Origin: Kiloniella spongiae
GTDB lineage: Bacteria; Pseudomonadota; Alphaproteobacteria; Kiloniellales; Kiloniellaceae
Direction: 5' to 3'
DNA: 64,000 nt
Assembly: GCF_001026905.1 (NCBI RefSeq)
Contig: NZ_LAQL01000002.1
Coordinates: 620,001 to 684,000 of the forward strand
Part shown: one piece after another, positions 11,001 through 20,535 of the stretch
Numbering within the stretch: position 1 is the stretch's first letter
Layout: every line of letters begins with the position of its first letter
The notes under the pieces: model-generated
Told to the model about the DNA's origin: nothing
Databases searched by the model: none
What the model saw: only the letters and a program-made list of their open reading frames with translations
Made by a program: the position numbers and the translations under genes

Positions 11001-11186
11001 TTTGCATCCGGGGCCGGGGCCGCCAGTCGTGTCGCGGTGGGTTTCGTTGTCTTTGGCGGCATGGTCGCCGCGACATCAATTGGACTTCTTTTCATTCCGC
11101 CACTTTATGTTGCTTTCCAGTCCATGCGTGAAGCAACCAATAAAAAGTTATGGAAAACGAAAGAAAGCGAGCAAGAGTCAACCTAG
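8043..11186 (+). CDS. RND multidrug efflux permease (HAE1/AcrB type)
   Basis: Proton-driven inner-membrane efflux pump of 1047 residues, the normal AcrB/MexB length. It opens [20 protein letters not shown] from a GTG start 2 nt after the adaptor. Two sets of six membrane segments flank large periplasmic porter loops. The TM4 proton-relay acidic pair is present in [13 protein letters not shown] (about residue 408), and the TM10-11 region shows [15 protein letters not shown] with the relay Lys. The substrate cannot be told from sequence. The pair sits inside the split thrS-infC / rpmI-rplT cluster on the opposite strand. Confidence 0.95.
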   Translation: MFSAFFINRPKFALVISIVISLAGIIALNSIPVAEYPDITPPQVKVTTSYPGANATVVEQSVAAPIEAKVNGVDDMLYMSSTSSNDGGYELTVTFAVGTDPDIAAVNVQNRVATANSSLPQEVTRQGVITQKQSTSMLLVINMVSPDNSQDSLFLSNYASIYIQDSLARINGVGSVSQFGALDYGMRVWLNPDRMTAVELTTKDVTEAIENQNIQATAGQLGAPPFEGTPQFQYTLQAKGRLTTVEEFENIVIRANQDGSFVRLKDIARIELGSQSYSSASKLNNAPSAAIAVYQSPGANALDVADAIYAELDRLSENFPQGVEYKILYDTTNAVRASVKEVIETLLITFALVVSVTFLFLSDWRSTLIPSLAIPVSLIGTFAVLYAVGFSANMITLFAIILAIGIVVDDSIVVVENVQRIMKETGKSAPDSTLLAMKEVTGPVVATTLVLLAVFVPVSFMPGITGELYKQFSLTICVAVSLSSINALTLSPALCALLLKPDSGEPRGPLKLFANLVDRTRNGYSRVVALMIRRLAISLAVLGIFAGVTVYMFQIVPTGFIPMEDKGVFFVNVQLPDGASLERTNKVTADVTDMLLEEEGVTDVISVSGFSIISGAASNSSLLIPILSDWSERSSFELKWFNILGRINGRLAGLASAESFAFPLPPIMGLGTSGGVEAQVQDYLGRTPQELASAVRSLAFAANQQPELTSVFSTYSANIPQLFLEVDREKALVLGVKISDIFSTLQANLGSSYINDFNLYGKVYRVQIQAEAQFRDGLEDIDNLHVRNDSGDMIPLRTLIEIEPILGPLSVARYNQFKSASITGSPATGYSSGDAIAALERAAADALPDGYGIEWTGTSKQEQEAGGYIVIIFSLALIFAYLFLVAQYESWSIPLSVIVSVILAAFGALVPMALLPFLDNNLYAQIGMVMLIGLASKSAILIVEFAKVRREEGLSITEAALDAASLRFRAVMMTALSFILGVLPLIFASGAGAASRVAVGFVVFGGMVAATSIGLLFIPPLYVAFQSMREATNKKLWKTKESEQEST

Positions 11187-11203
11187 ATAAAGCAAAAAGA
11201 ACG

Positions 11204-11235
11204 AGAGCCGGAGGTCATATTACCGCCGGCTCTCA
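11204..11235. terminator. hairpin between RND permease and flavoenzyme genes
   Basis: Stem GAGAGCCGG / CCGGCTCTC with a 14-nt loop in the 54-nt gap between two convergent genes. The plus-strand tail is ATTATTCTATTT. It probably acts as a shared terminator. Confidence 0.6.
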
Positions 11236-11240
11236 TTATT

Positions 11241-12458
11241 CTATTTCGCTTTTCTAGCGCGTGCCTTTGCACAAAGAAGCTGGAATTCTTCCGAGCTGGG
11301 ATCAACCTGCCCAAACCGATTAAGAGCAAAAGCACTCAAATCATAAGATGATTTGCTCTTTATGATCAATTCTGCCAAAGCATCTCCAATACCGCCGGAG
11401 GCCATCACACCTGAACCACAACAGCCCGCTGCAACAAACACACCGTCAACACTTTCTACTTCGCCTAACAGAAAATGTCCGTCTGGAGTATACGCGGAAA
11501 GCCCTGCCATGTAGCTTTCAAAGCGTGCCCCATCGAGTTTTGGAAAGAAACCTGAGATCCGTTGCTCAGCATCTATCAAGGCATCCCATTCGCCCCCTTC
11601 TTCCGTTACTGCGAAAGAAGCGATGTCATCCGGTAATTTTCTATAATCAAACGTACGGGAATATTGTTCCTGAATCCCCAGAAGTAAGCCACCAACTTCG
11701 GGTCTGCTATAGGCACCGGCGTCAGCATGAACCATCATCGGTTGATCATCACCGAAATAGATTTCAGGTGCTGCGATCCAGAAATGACTGCGAGTCGGGA
11801 TCATAGGTAAAGCTACGCCCAATGGCAGTGTTAAATGGTTGGACCAAGAGCCAGCTGCTACAACCACATTCTCACAAGAAACAACCCCCTGATCCGTCTC
11901 GACACCAACCACAGCGCCATTTATTACTTTAATACCAGATACACTTACGCCAGTCTGGATTTGTGCACCAAATGATCTGGCAGATTTCGCATAGGCATGT
12001 GTCAAACGGTAAGGATCTATATACCCCTCGTGACTGAAATGAACGATAAGGGCTTCATTTTTAACTTTGAGCCACGGCAAGTGCTTAGACCGCCATTCGC
12101 TATCGACCTGTTTAGCTGTTACGCTTTCGTTTTCAGCACGGTCATACAGCTTTTTCAAGCTGGCTTTACTGTCATCGCTCTCGGCAATTCTCAACGTTCC
12201 AACAGCTTTGAAATCAAGGGCTTCACCCGTGATATTTTCGAGTTCAGGAAGTACCGTAAAAGTACGACGGCTCAGTAGATCAACAGCAGGTTTTGAAGAT
12301 ATCTGAAACATCAATCCGGCAGCTTGTGACGACGAAGCTGTCGCCAAATTCTGACGTTCCACAAGCAAAACATCTTCGACACCTTGTCTTGCCAGATGGT
12401 AAGCAACCGAACAGCCGAGAACACCACCGCCAATAATAACCGTAGATGCTTTCTCCAT
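11241..12458 (-). CDS. FAD-dependent amine oxidoreductase (DAO/sarcosine oxidase-like)
   Basis: DAO-family flavoenzyme of 405 residues. It starts with a Rossmann FAD motif (VIIGGGVLGCSVAYHLARQG), continues with the segment AAGLMFQIS, and near the C-terminus has the second FAD contact (GVFVAAGCCGSGVMASGGIGDALAELI). Members oxidise secondary amines such as sarcosine, dimethylglycine or D-amino acids; the substrate is not decidable here. The start at 12458 is chosen because GGAAGG lies 7 nt upstream; the longer frame to 12491 runs into the infC terminator region. It stands alone between infC and the convergent RND pump. A role in betaine demethylation products is possible but is inference. Confidence 0.85.
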   Translation of the reverse strand: MEKASTVIIGGGVLGCSVAYHLARQGVEDVLLVERQNLATASSSQAAGLMFQISSKPAVDLLSRRTFTVLPELENITGEALDFKAVGTLRIAESDDSKASLKKLYDRAENESVTAKQVDSEWRSKHLPWLKVKNEALIVHFSHEGYIDPYRLTHAYAKSARSFGAQIQTGVSVSGIKVINGAVVGVETDQGVVSCENVVVAAGSWSNHLTLPLGVALPMIPTRSHFWIAAPEIYFGDDQPMMVHADAGAYSRPEVGGLLLGIQEQYSRTFDYRKLPDDIASFAVTEEGGEWDALIDAEQRISGFFPKLDGARFESYMAGLSAYTPDGHFLLGEVESVDGVFVAAGCCGSGVMASGGIGDALAELIIKSKSSYDLSAFALNRFGQVDPSSEEFQLLCAKARARKAK

Positions 12459-12501
12459 AGCGATACCTTCCATAGGTAAAAACAATAACAAACAGGCAAC
12501 A

Positions 12502-12531
12502 AAAAAGCCGCCCTGTTCAAGAGCGGCTTTT
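12502..12531 (-). terminator. Rho-independent terminator of thrS-infC
   Basis: Stem AAAAGCCGC / GCGGCTTTT with an 11-nt loop, followed on the minus strand by TTTTTT. It begins about 33 nt past the infC stop and ends the thrS-infC transcript before the flavoenzyme gene. Confidence 0.85.
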
Positions 12532-12563
12532 CAAAAAGGCTATTAACCTTAGTACTGTCGGGC

Positions 12564-13100
12564 TTATTTTGGCGCCAAGATCATGATCATCTGGCGGCCT
12601 TCCATTTTAGGTCTTAGTTCCATCTTGGCAACCTCGACTAAATCGGTCTCGATACGCCTGAGAACTTCCAGGCCAACTTCTTGGTGCGTGATTTCACGTC
12701 CGCGAAAGCGCATAGTCACTTTGACCTTGTCACCTGCAGAGATGAACTTGTGCGCGGCCCGCATCTTCACGTCATAATCATGCGTGTCAATGTTGGGACG
12801 AACCTTAAGTTCTTTAAGCTCGATAATCTTTTGCTTTTTACGAGCTTCGTTTTTCTTTTTCTGCGTTTCAAAACGAAATCTGCCGTAGTCCATGATCTTA
12901 CAAACTGGAGGCTCCGCATTCGGAGAAATCTCAACAAGGTCAAGACCTTCATCAAATGCACGTTTCATTGCATCACGTGTAGGTACTACGCCAACCTGTT
13001 CGCCGTCTGCGTCAACAAGACGTACAGTGTTGATAGTAATTCGTTCGTTTACCCGCGGACCGTCGATGCGCGGGGGTGTCGTCATTGGTGCGCGTGCTAT
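12564..13100 (-). CDS. infC: translation initiation factor IF-3 (probable AUA start)
   Basis: IF-3 of 178 residues if begun at the ATA codon 13098-13100, or 173 from the first ATG at 13085. It has the N-terminal domain with GPRVNERI and [20 protein letters not shown], a basic helical linker rich in Lys, and the C-terminal 30S-binding domain ([20 protein letters not shown]). IF-3 discriminates initiator tRNA and start codons. The ATG at 13085 has no ribosome binding site, while ATA is preceded by GGGAG at a 7-nt spacing and adds an ARAP N-terminus. Non-AUG starts are a known self-regulatory feature of infC, because IF-3 itself disfavours them. It follows thrS and is followed by a terminator. 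Confidence 0.93.
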   Translation of the reverse strand: MARAPMTTPPRIDGPRVNERITINTVRLVDADGEQVGVVPTRDAMKRAFDEGLDLVEISPNAEPPVCKIMDYGRFRFETQKKKNEARKKQKIIELKELKVRPNIDTHDYDVKMRAAHKFISAGDKVKVTMRFRGREITHQEVGLEVLRRIETDLVEVAKMELRPKMEGRQMIMILAPK

Positions 13101-13132
13101 TGTCGTGCTCCCGTTTTTTCCGTTATCCCAAA

Positions 13133-13156
13133 ATTACAGATCTTATGATCTGTAAT
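13133..13156 (-). promoter_or_regulatory. perfect inverted repeat in the infC leader
   Basis: Ten-base arms ATTACAGATC and GATCTGTAAT around a 4-nt loop, followed on the minus strand by TTT. It lies between the thrS stop and the infC start, about 33 nt before the AUA codon. It could be a weak terminator/attenuator or a processing hairpin; the stem is AT-rich and the T-run short. Confidence 0.45.
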
Positions 13157-13272
13157 AGGCTGTTACTCTAAAATACCAACCGTTTATATCGCGTTTACGC
13201 CTATAAAAACAATGGGCGCATAATGCCAATATCTTATGCCAGTCGGCAACCACAAAGTTATTTTTTAATCGC

Positions 13273-15192
13273 TTACTTCTCAGCAGGCGACTTTGATTCT
13301 TCAGCCAAAGAGCTAAGCGCTTCTTCTAAAGACATAATTTCTTGGTTCTTACCCCCGAGACGACGCAGAGCAACTTTCCCTTCCTCTGCCTCTCGACGGC
13401 CGACCACAGCAATCACAGGTGTCTTACTCAGGCTGTGTTCACGAACTTTATAGTTAATTTTCTCATTACGCAAATCAGCTTTCACCCGGAGTCCCGCAGC
13501 TTTCAGTTTGTCACGAACTTCTTCGGCATACTCATTGGCATCAGATGTAATCGACGCCACAACCACCTGTTGTGGAGACATCCACAATGGGAACTTACCC
13601 GCGTGCTGCTCAATAAGAATAGCAAGGAACCGCTCAAAAGACCCCAAGATCGCCCGGTGCAACATAACAGGACGATGGCGTTTATCATCTTCCCCAATAT
13701 AAGAAGCATCCAGACGTTCTGGTAGAACCACATCCACCTGAAGGGTTCCACACTGCCAGTCACGCCCAATCGCATCCTTGAGCACGAACTCAAGCTTAGG
13801 ACCGTAGAACGCGCCTTCACCGGGATTCATTGTGTACTCAAGGCCAGCTTCTTCAACTGCCTCTCGTAACGCACCCTCGGCTTTATCCCAGGATGCATCC
13901 GTTCCCGCACGTCTTTCCGGACGATCAGAAAACTTCACAACGATCTCGTCAAAGCCGAGGTCTTTATAAACAGTTTTCAGTAGATCACAGAAGACAACAG
14001 TTTCACTGTTGATCTGATCTTCAGTACAAAAAATATGGGCATCGTCTTGCGTAAAGGCACGCACCCGCATCAAACCATGTAATGCACCAGAAGGCTCGTT
14101 ACGGTGACAGGCACCAAACTCTGCCATACGCAACGGCAAGTCACGATAACTGGTCTGGCCCTGCTTAAAAATCTGTACATGTCCCGGACAATTCATCGGC
14201 TTAACCGCAAGTGTACGGTCATCTTCAGATGTCGCTACGAACATATCTTCGCGAAATTTTTCCCAGTGACCAGAAGCTTCCCAAAGGGCGCGATCGATTA
14301 GCTGTGGTGTTTTCACTTCCTGGTAACCGCCGTCTTCAAGGCGTTTACGCATATACTCTTCAAGCGAACGATACAGCGCCCAGCCTTTTGGGTGCCAGAA
14401 AACGGAACCCGTTGCTTCTTCCTGCATGTGAAACAGGCCCAGCTCTTTTCCAAGACGGCGGTGATCACGTTTTTCAGCTTCTTCAAGCATCTGAAGATAT
14501 TTTTTCAGCTGCTTTTCATCAGACCAGCAAGTACCGTAAATACGCTGCAGTTGATCATTATCCTTATCTCCACGCCAATAAGCGCCAGAGACTTTCATCA
14601 ACTTAAAGCCTTTACCAATCTTTCCGGTAGATGGCGCGTGCGGTCCACGACAAAGATCAAGCCAATCACCCTGACGGTAGATCGTCAGATCTTCATTACC
14701 CGGAATGTTATCAACGTGTTCGGCTTTATATTTTTCGCCTTTGGATGCAAAATGCTCTTTCGCTTTTTCGCGATCCCAGACTTCGCGAACAAAGGTTTCA
14801 TCACGCGCAATGATTTCATGCATTTTCGCTTCGATCTTCTCCAGATCATTTGTCGAAAATGGTTCATCACGAGCAAAATCGTAATAGAAACCAACATCAG
14901 TTGATGGCCCAAAGGTTACCTGAGTCCCCGGGAAAAGCGCTTGAACAGCTTCCGCCATCACATGCGCACAATCATGGCGCAGCAAATCAAGCGCCAGCGG
15001 GTGCTTTCGGGTCACAATTTCTAAGGTCGCATCCGTCGTGATTGGATAGGTCGTGTCTCTTAACTCGCCATCTACCACCACAGCTAAAGCATCTTTGGCC
15101 AAACGTGAACCAATAGATTCTGCTACCTCATGCCCTGTTACAGGACCATCAAATTTGCGCTGACTTTCATCAGGCAATGTAATTGTGACCAT
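13273..15192 (-). CDS. thrS: threonyl-tRNA synthetase
   Basis: Full-length enzyme of 639 residues. Domains: N-terminal TGS domain (about 1-60); second editing domain with the [10 protein letters not shown] zinc/editing motif (about 72-82); class II core with motif 2 region [20 protein letters not shown]; and a C-terminal anticodon-binding domain (about 535-630, [17 protein letters not shown]). It charges tRNA-Thr and hydrolyses Ser-tRNA-Thr. It heads the thrS-infC unit; no T-box or operator mimicking tRNA-Thr was recognised in the 5' region. The C-terminal tail ([11 protein letters not shown]) is short and charged. Confidence 0.98.
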   Translation of the reverse strand: MVTITLPDESQRKFDGPVTGHEVAESIGSRLAKDALAVVVDGELRDTTYPITTDATLEIVTRKHPLALDLLRHDCAHVMAEAVQALFPGTQVTFGPSTDVGFYYDFARDEPFSTNDLEKIEAKMHEIIARDETFVREVWDREKAKEHFASKGEKYKAEHVDNIPGNEDLTIYRQGDWLDLCRGPHAPSTGKIGKGFKLMKVSGAYWRGDKDNDQLQRIYGTCWSDEKQLKKYLQMLEEAEKRDHRRLGKELGLFHMQEEATGSVFWHPKGWALYRSLEEYMRKRLEDGGYQEVKTPQLIDRALWEASGHWEKFREDMFVATSEDDRTLAVKPMNCPGHVQIFKQGQTSYRDLPLRMAEFGACHRNEPSGALHGLMRVRAFTQDDAHIFCTEDQINSETVVFCDLLKTVYKDLGFDEIVVKFSDRPERRAGTDASWDKAEGALREAVEEAGLEYTMNPGEGAFYGPKLEFVLKDAIGRDWQCGTLQVDVVLPERLDASYIGEDDKRHRPVMLHRAILGSFERFLAILIEQHAGKFPLWMSPQQVVVASITSDANEYAEEVRDKLKAAGLRVKADLRNEKINYKVREHSLSKTPVIAVVGRREAEEGKVALRRLGGKNQEIMSLEEALSSLAEESKSPAEK

Positions 15193-15495
15193 CGGAAATC
15201 GTTCTCAGTTACTGTTCTATCATCTAGGAAAATTAACTCTTATAGAGTTCCAGCAATGTAAAAGGATTCCATCGCCTGTCAAGCACACCACCAAGGATTC
15301 CGCGCTTTTAATCAAAAGAATCCCTCTATTTGTTTTTTCAATCAACGATTATGAGCCATTCGGAAGAATTCATGACTAACCAGAGCAACAAGCGAACCTT
15401 TCCAGCAATCATAATTAATGTTCAAATAGTGAAGATACTCCCGAATCTATTCATTGCACATCCAGCTAATATCACTTGGTATAAAGATCATGCAT

Positions 15496-16536
15496 ATGAG
15501 CAAGCAACCTGAAGACCTTATTCCCGAGCTTAAGAAATATCGACGCGTCGTACTTGGTCACGGACCAACACCAATTGATCCACTGACAAGACTTGGAAAA
15601 GATCTAGGCATTGAACTCTGGACAAAAAGAGACGATTGCAATGGCTTGGCCTTTGGCGGCAACAAGGTACGCCAGTTGGAATACTATCTTGGTCCCGGCG
15701 TTGATGCCAACGCTGATACCGTCCTGATTACAGGCGCTTTACAATCAAACTTCGTCCGTCTAACAGCAGCGGCAGCGGCTAAACTCGGCTGGCAAGCTCA
15801 CGTTCAACTTGAAGAGCGCGTGCCAAGCGATGACCAACTTTACCGAAAATCAGGCAATATCTTTTTAAACAACTTACTGGGCGCGGAAATCAGCTATTTC
15901 CCTGAAGGAGAAGACGAAGCAGGCGCAGACAAGGCACTGGATGACAACGCCGAACAGCTAAAGCGCCAAGGCAAACGCCCTTATGTCATCCACCTCGGAT
16001 TAGGCTCACTGCCCTATGGTGGCCTCGGCTACATCAGGGCAGCTGCAGAAACTTACGCCCAAATCATCGAGACAGGTAATGAGCCAGACTATGTTGTCAT
16101 TCCATCCGGTAGCGGCCTGACACATGCAGGCTTTCTAGTTGGGGCGCGGGCCATCGGTTGGAATGTTCCCATTATTGGTATTTGCGTAAGGCGAGACCAT
16201 AAAAGCCAGGCAGATCGTATCAGGCAACGATCAAACGAGTTGGCGCAAATGATATCTCGCCCCGGGCTGATAACCGATCAAGACATCATTGTATCAGATA
16301 AAGCACTGGCGCCGGGCTATGGAAAAATGAACACGCAGGTCAAAGAAGCCATTGAAAAAACGGCACAGCAGGAAGCGATTATTCTGGACCCTGTCTATAC
16401 CGCAAGAACCATGGCTGGCTTAATTGATCAGGTTCGCACTGATGCAATCCCTCAAGATGCAAAGGTTCTCTTTATCCACACTGGTGGTAATCCAGCAATA
16501 TTCGCCTACCAAAATGCGATAGAGAGCTTTTCCTAA
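15496..16536 (+). CDS. PLP-dependent D-cysteine desulfhydrase / ACC deaminase family
   Basis: Fold-type II PLP enzyme of 346 residues. The signature WTKRDDCNGLAFGGNKVRQLEYYL contains the Schiff-base Lys (GGNK), followed by the substrate-binding GALQSNFVRLTAAAAAKLG. The glycine loop for PLP phosphate is IPSGSGLTHAG. Family members convert D-cysteine to pyruvate, H2S and ammonia, or deaminate ACC. The FGGNKVR context and the QSN rather than a typical ACC-deaminase active site favour D-cysteine desulfhydrase, but this is inference. ATG at 15496 is chosen for AAAG 9 nt upstream; an ATG two codons earlier is possible. Convergent with the glycosyltransferase gene. Confidence 0.82.
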   Translation: MSKQPEDLIPELKKYRRVVLGHGPTPIDPLTRLGKDLGIELWTKRDDCNGLAFGGNKVRQLEYYLGPGVDANADTVLITGALQSNFVRLTAAAAAKLGWQAHVQLEERVPSDDQLYRKSGNIFLNNLLGAEISYFPEGEDEAGADKALDDNAEQLKRQGKRPYVIHLGLGSLPYGGLGYIRAAAETYAQIIETGNEPDYVVIPSGSGLTHAGFLVGARAIGWNVPIIGICVRRDHKSQADRIRQRSNELAQMISRPGLITDQDIIVSDKALAPGYGKMNTQVKEAIEKTAQQEAIILDPVYTARTMAGLIDQVRTDAIPQDAKVLFIHTGGNPAIFAYQNAIESFS

Positions 16537-16559
16537 GGTAATCGAAAACTAAAATTAAT

Positions 16560-17792
16560 TTAGCTTTGCGCAATGATTTCTTTTTCAGAAATAAGTTCGT
16601 GATATATGCCAACAGTCTTGGCACACATCAGTTTTTTCGTAAAAAACTGCTGTACCCGTTCCTGCCCCTTGCGTGAGAGGATTTCTCTTTCACGCGCATT
16701 CAGACTAAGAGCCCGCCGGATAGCGCGCGCGCAACTTTCTGCATCACCGTTTTCAAACAGAAATCCTGTTTCATTCGGGACCAATTGCTCTTTTGCGCCA
16801 CCATGATCACTTGCCACAACAGGACGACCCATGGCTTGTCCTTCGGAAACAACCCGGCCAAACCCTTCTGGATCAGTAGATGCAGAAACGACAACATCAG
16901 ACAACATATAGGCTGAAGGCATGTCGTTACAGTCGTCCATGATGAAAGCGCGGCTCAAAAGATCATTATCCATAATCATCTTTTCCAGCTCATCCCGATA
17001 AGCTGTTCGCCCCTGATCAGATCCAACCAGCGCACAACACAGATCAATATCGCGAAGATGCGTAAGCGCTTCGAGAAGAACCTTCTGGCCTTTCCAGCGG
17101 GTCAAACGACCGGGCAGCATAATCAGCGGCACGCCATCAGGGAGACGCCATTGTGTCGATAATTGAATGACACGCTCAGCACTAACAGCATGCGGAGAGA
17201 AACTATCTGTATCCATACCTCTGTGTACAATGCGGATTTTACTTTCATCAACCTGATAGTTTTTACGGATATAGTCCGCAACAAATTCAGATATGGAGAT
17301 AACAACATCACCTTTGGTCATAATCGAATTGTAATACCGCTTAAGACCATTATTGATATTGTAAGGCGCGTGAACAGTTGTCACAAAAGGCACCCCGGTT
17401 TTACGGGCCGCCCTATGTGCTGGGCGCGCAGGTGCGCGGGATCTGGCATGCACCAGATCAACGCCCCGATCTTTGATCAGGCGAGCAAGACGTCCTGTAT
17501 TCCGCCACATAGTCCAGGGGTTCTTTGAGTGCACCGGCAGCTCAACATGCTCTGCCCCCGCAATTTTCAGACGCGCTACCAACTGTCCGCCCTTGGAAGC
17601 AACGATTGCTTTACCGCCAGCTTCAATAATGGCTTTTGCCATATCCAGCGTACCGCGCTCCACACCGCCAGAATCCATAGCGGGAACGACCTGAAGCACC
17701 GTCATGGGTGTACCATCAGATTTCACAAGAGAAGGAAGCTCTGGGGTAGCGGCTTCAGATATCAAAGTGTTAAGGTGAGAACCATCCGTCAT
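16560..17792 (-). CDS. GT4-type glycosyltransferase
   Basis: Retaining GT-B glycosyltransferase of 410 residues. The N-terminal acceptor domain begins LQVVPAMDSGGVERGTLDMA (about 32-51). The donor domain contains the linker LPGRLTRWKGQKVLLEAL and the EX7E-like nucleotide-sugar site in STDPEGFGRVVSEGQAMGRPVVASD (E residues near 316 and 324). This is typical of GT4 enzymes that build LPS core or other surface glycans; the sugar is unknown. It is a single gene, divergent from the hydrolase gene on its right. Confidence 0.87.
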   Translation of the reverse strand: MTDGSHLNTLISEAATPELPSLVKSDGTPMTVLQVVPAMDSGGVERGTLDMAKAIIEAGGKAIVASKGGQLVARLKIAGAEHVELPVHSKNPWTMWRNTGRLARLIKDRGVDLVHARSRAPARPAHRAARKTGVPFVTTVHAPYNINNGLKRYYNSIMTKGDVVISISEFVADYIRKNYQVDESKIRIVHRGMDTDSFSPHAVSAERVIQLSTQWRLPDGVPLIMLPGRLTRWKGQKVLLEALTHLRDIDLCCALVGSDQGRTAYRDELEKMIMDNDLLSRAFIMDDCNDMPSAYMLSDVVVSASTDPEGFGRVVSEGQAMGRPVVASDHGGAKEQLVPNETGFLFENGDAESCARAIRRALSLNAREREILSRKGQERVQQFFTKKLMCAKTVGIYHELISEKEIIAQS

Positions 17793-17824
17793 ATGTCGGT
17801 ACTACAAGGAGTCCTATTTAATTC

Positions 17825-18622
17825 ATGTCCAATAAAGATACAGCGCCCAATAGTGATACAGAGTTCACTCCACAAGTTCCAGAGTTTCTCGAACGCCCTA
17901 ATGGGCAGCATATAGCCTATATAAAGACAGAAGGCGATAATGATTTACCGGGAATCGTCTTTCTTGGCGGTTATATGTCCGACATGACGGGTTCGAAAGC
18001 TACTGCGCTGGAAGAATTTGCGAAATCCAGTAAACAAAATTTTGTCCGTTTTGACTATATGGGGCATGGACAATCTTCTGGCAAGTTCACAGATGGAACA
18101 ATCGGACAGTGGACCGAAGATGCTATCGCCGTTATTGATGAATTGACAAGCGGTCCTCAGATTTTGGTCGGATCATCCATGGGGGGCTGGATAATGCTAA
18201 ACGCAGCCCTGAAAAGGCCAGAGAGAGCCAAAGGTCTTGTTGGTCTTGCAGCCGCCCCCGACTTCACACAGGATCTAATGTGGGACACCTTCTCGCAAGA
18301 CATCAAAGATACGTTATTAAGCGAAGGCGTTTATTACGAACCCAGTGAATATGGTGATGAACCCTACGCCATTACCCTGAAGCTCATCGAAGAAGGCAGA
18401 CAACATCTCTTGCTGGATAAGAAACAGCCAATCACCTGTCCCGTGCGTTTGATTCAGGGCATGAAAGACGTCGATGTTCCGTGGAATATTGTGCCCAGGA
18501 TTGTCGAGTCGCTCGAAACTGACGACATGGAAGTCGTCTTGGTCAAAAGCGGTGATCATCGTCTTTCTGAACCACAAGATCTACAGCGACTTAAAAAAAT
18601 CATTAAAGAGGTCAGTTGGTAA
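17825..18622 (+). CDS. alpha/beta hydrolase, ABHD10/thioesterase-like
   Basis: Serine hydrolase of 265 residues with the complete triad visible: nucleophile elbow GSSMGG (Ser near 119), acid in QGMKDVDVPW and His in SGDHRLSEPQD near the C-terminus. The oxyanion region is FLGGYMSDMTGSKA. The short lid and the FVRFDYMGHGQSSG strand match the bacterial relatives of ABHD10, which cleave acyl esters or thioesters. The natural substrate is unknown. It starts 32 nt from the divergent glycosyltransferase gene and is followed by a good terminator, so it is monocistronic. Confidence 0.85.
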   Translation: MSNKDTAPNSDTEFTPQVPEFLERPNGQHIAYIKTEGDNDLPGIVFLGGYMSDMTGSKATALEEFAKSSKQNFVRFDYMGHGQSSGKFTDGTIGQWTEDAIAVIDELTSGPQILVGSSMGGWIMLNAALKRPERAKGLVGLAAAPDFTQDLMWDTFSQDIKDTLLSEGVYYEPSEYGDEPYAITLKLIEEGRQHLLLDKKQPITCPVRLIQGMKDVDVPWNIVPRIVESLETDDMEVVLVKSGDHRLSEPQDLQRLKKIIKEVSW

Positions 18623-18656
18623 GCCACAGACTTAGCCTCTTTTACACTTCATCCAA

Positions 18657-18693
18657 AGCAGTCGATTTGATCTCGGCTGCTTTTTCTTCTTTT
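18657..18693 (+). terminator. Rho-independent terminator of the hydrolase gene
   Basis: Stem AGCAGTCGA / TCGGCTGCT (one G-U pair) with a 7-nt loop, then TTTTTCTTCTTTT. It sits 35 nt after the hydrolase stop. Confidence 0.8.
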
Positions 18694-18718
18694 CCGAAAC
18701 AGATCTATTTGATAAAAT

Positions 18719-18740
18719 ATTACGTAACCAGTTACGTAAT
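18719..18740. promoter_or_regulatory. perfect palindromic operator before the MarR-GNAT gene
   Basis: Arms ATTACGTAAC and GTTACGTAAT separated by 2 bp. Each arm contains the self-palindrome TTACGTAA. It ends 9 nt before the ATG of the MarR-family gene, covering the area of the promoter/ribosome binding site, as expected for an autorepressing MarR-type dimer. Confidence 0.75.
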
Positions 18741-18749
18741 AGGTTTAGT

Positions 18750-19712
18750 ATGAATTTCCTCGCCTCCCTCGGCAGCCTCACACTTGGTAGTCGCCTCAAA
18801 CGTCTGAGCGACACGCTTTTTAATGAGGTCAACATCATTTACGAGAAAACCGGTCTGACTATTCAGGCGGGTTATTTTCCAATCTTTTATCTGCTTTACA
18901 AAGAAGGTGCAGTTTCTGTGTCTGATTGTGCATCAGCTACGGGTGTTAGCCATCCGGCAGTCAGTAAAATGGCAAGAAAGATGATTGAAGAGGGGTGGAT
19001 TGAAAAAAAGCCATCACCGAAAGATGAACGCACACAACTGCTGACCCTGTCAGATCAGGCAAAACACGCCCTGCCCAAGCTTATTCCCATTTGGGACGAG
19101 ATCAAACGCTCACTGGACAGCATGTTAGCAGATACTGAGCCAGATAATTTGCTTAATCAGCTTCTCAATCTCGAACAACTGAATGAGAAAAAGCCACTCA
19201 GCCAAAGAGTTTTGAACAATTTGGCTGACCCCTATCTGTCCGGGGACATAAAAATCATCAATTGGGATCCACAGTACGCGACATCATTCAAAGAACTGAA
19301 CAAAGAATGGCTGGATTACTATTTCCTCAACCTTCAGGAAGAATGGGATAAAGAGTCTTTGGACAATCCTGGGGGCTATTATCTTTCACGTGGTGGGACA
19401 ATCTTTTTTGGCCTTTGTGGCGGAGCCCCTGTCGGCACCTGTGCCCTCGCCCGTGTCACTGATGATCTCTATGAAATTTCCAAAGTAGGTGTCACCCCTG
19501 CGGCCCAATCCAGAGGCATTGGACGTCGCCTTGTTGTTGCCGCCTTGAATGAAGCGCGCCGCCTTGGTGCAACACAAGTGTTTCTGGAAAGTAATCGCAA
19601 ACTGGTTAACGCTCAGAAGCTCTATAGAAAGCTGGGTTTCTGCGAAGTGCCTCACCCCAATGGCAAATCAAAATACAGACGCTCTGACATCTATATGACT
19701 GTAACACTATGA
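18750..19712 (+). CDS. MarR-type regulator fused to GNAT acetyltransferase
   Basis: Two-domain protein of 320 residues. Residues about 10-145 form a MarR winged helix ([23 protein letters not shown] as helix-turn-helix, wing [13 protein letters not shown]). Residues about 160-320 form a GNAT domain with the acetyl-CoA loop [20 protein letters not shown] and the C-terminal YRKLGFCEV strand. Such fusions are known; the regulator presumably senses or modifies a small amine or amino acid. It leads a run of co-directional genes: azlC starts 11 nt later, then azlD and a cupin. The perfect palindrome directly upstream supports autoregulation of the whole group. Confidence 0.9.
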   Translation: MNFLASLGSLTLGSRLKRLSDTLFNEVNIIYEKTGLTIQAGYFPIFYLLYKEGAVSVSDCASATGVSHPAVSKMARKMIEEGWIEKKPSPKDERTQLLTLSDQAKHALPKLIPIWDEIKRSLDSMLADTEPDNLLNQLLNLEQLNEKKPLSQRVLNNLADPYLSGDIKIINWDPQYATSFKELNKEWLDYYFLNLQEEWDKESLDNPGGYYLSRGGTIFFGLCGGAPVGTCALARVTDDLYEISKVGVTPAAQSRGIGRRLVVAALNEARRLGATQVFLESNRKLVNAQKLYRKLGFCEVPHPNGKSKYRRSDIYMTVTL

Positions 19713-19722
19713 GTATGAACAA

Positions 19723-20535
19723 TTGAGTAACGTACCCAATCCTGACAACTGTGCGACAATATCAATGATCACACAGCCGATAGATACCAACAACATGGCA
19801 ACAGGCGAAGATCAAAAATTACCTCGGAAAGAGATTCTGAGAGAAATCTTCGCAGGATCTCGGGCGACCATTCCTATGGTTGTTGGTGCAATTCCCTTCG
19901 GCATTATTTTTGGCACTCTCGCGGAACAAAGCGGGCTTTCTCCCCTTGGGGCAATTGCCATGTCGATTTTTGTCTTTGCCGGTTCTTCGCAGTTTATCGC
20001 CCTGGGGTTGCTTGCTGTGGGCACTGGTCCACTGATTATTATCGCAACCACTTTCATCGTGAACCTGCGTCATCTGCTTTATTCAGCAGCACTGGTAGAT
20101 GATGTCAAACACTTGTCCGGCCCTTGGCGCGCGCTGATCGCTTTTGGCTTAACGGACGAAAGTTTTGCCACCATTGCCGACAAAATTCGCAAGTCAGATG
20201 ACATCTGGCGACAAAAGTACGTCCAGTGGTTCTACCTTGGATCCTTCTCTACAATGTATGGCAACTGGATCCTCTGTACTGTCATCGGCATTACCCTCGG
20301 TGAACTCTTTCCGGATATCGGTAACTGGGGGCTCGACTTTGCCATGTCAGCAACCTTTATCGGCATGGTTCGCCCCTACCTGACAACTCGCCCCATGCTG
20401 GCCTGCGTTTTGGTAGCAGGCGCAATGTCGTTGGGAACAGCAAACATGCCACACAAACTCGGCCTGATGGTTTCGGCTCTCAGCGCACTGGCTGTTGGTT
20501 TATCATATCACCTTATAAGCCGGAGAAAAAAATAA
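19723..20535 (+). CDS. azlC: AzlC-family branched-chain amino acid exporter, large subunit
   Basis: Inner-membrane protein of 270 residues with several hydrophobic helices. The family signature is [18 protein letters not shown] and the following [12 protein letters not shown]. AzlC works with the small AzlD subunit to export branched-chain amino acids or analogues. The frame opens with TTG at 19723, 10 nt after the preceding stop; Met at codon 15 (19765) is an alternative, and the first 40 residues are hydrophilic, so the true start may be later. azlD overlaps its stop by one base. Confidence 0.9.
   Translation: MSNVPNPDNCATISMITQPIDTNNMATGEDQKLPRKEILREIFAGSRATIPMVVGAIPFGIIFGTLAEQSGLSPLGAIAMSIFVFAGSSQFIALGLLAVGTGPLIIIATTFIVNLRHLLYSAALVDDVKHLSGPWRALIAFGLTDESFATIADKIRKSDDIWRQKYVQWFYLGSFSTMYGNWILCTVIGITLGELFPDIGNWGLDFAMSATFIGMVRPYLTTRPMLACVLVAGAMSLGTANMPHKLGLMVSALSALAVGLSYHLISRRKK

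Noticed and set aside
13273-15192. T-box or tRNA-like operator control of thrS and pheST
   Set aside because: No T-box sequence (TGGNACC) or specifier stem was seen in the leaders, and T-boxes are not expected in proteobacteria.
15193-15301. TTGACA and a direct repeat AAGGATTCC (15262 and 15293) before thrS
   Set aside because: No acceptable -10 box lies at 16-18 nt from TTGACA, and the 31-nt repeat spacing matches no known operator. Kept only as a note.
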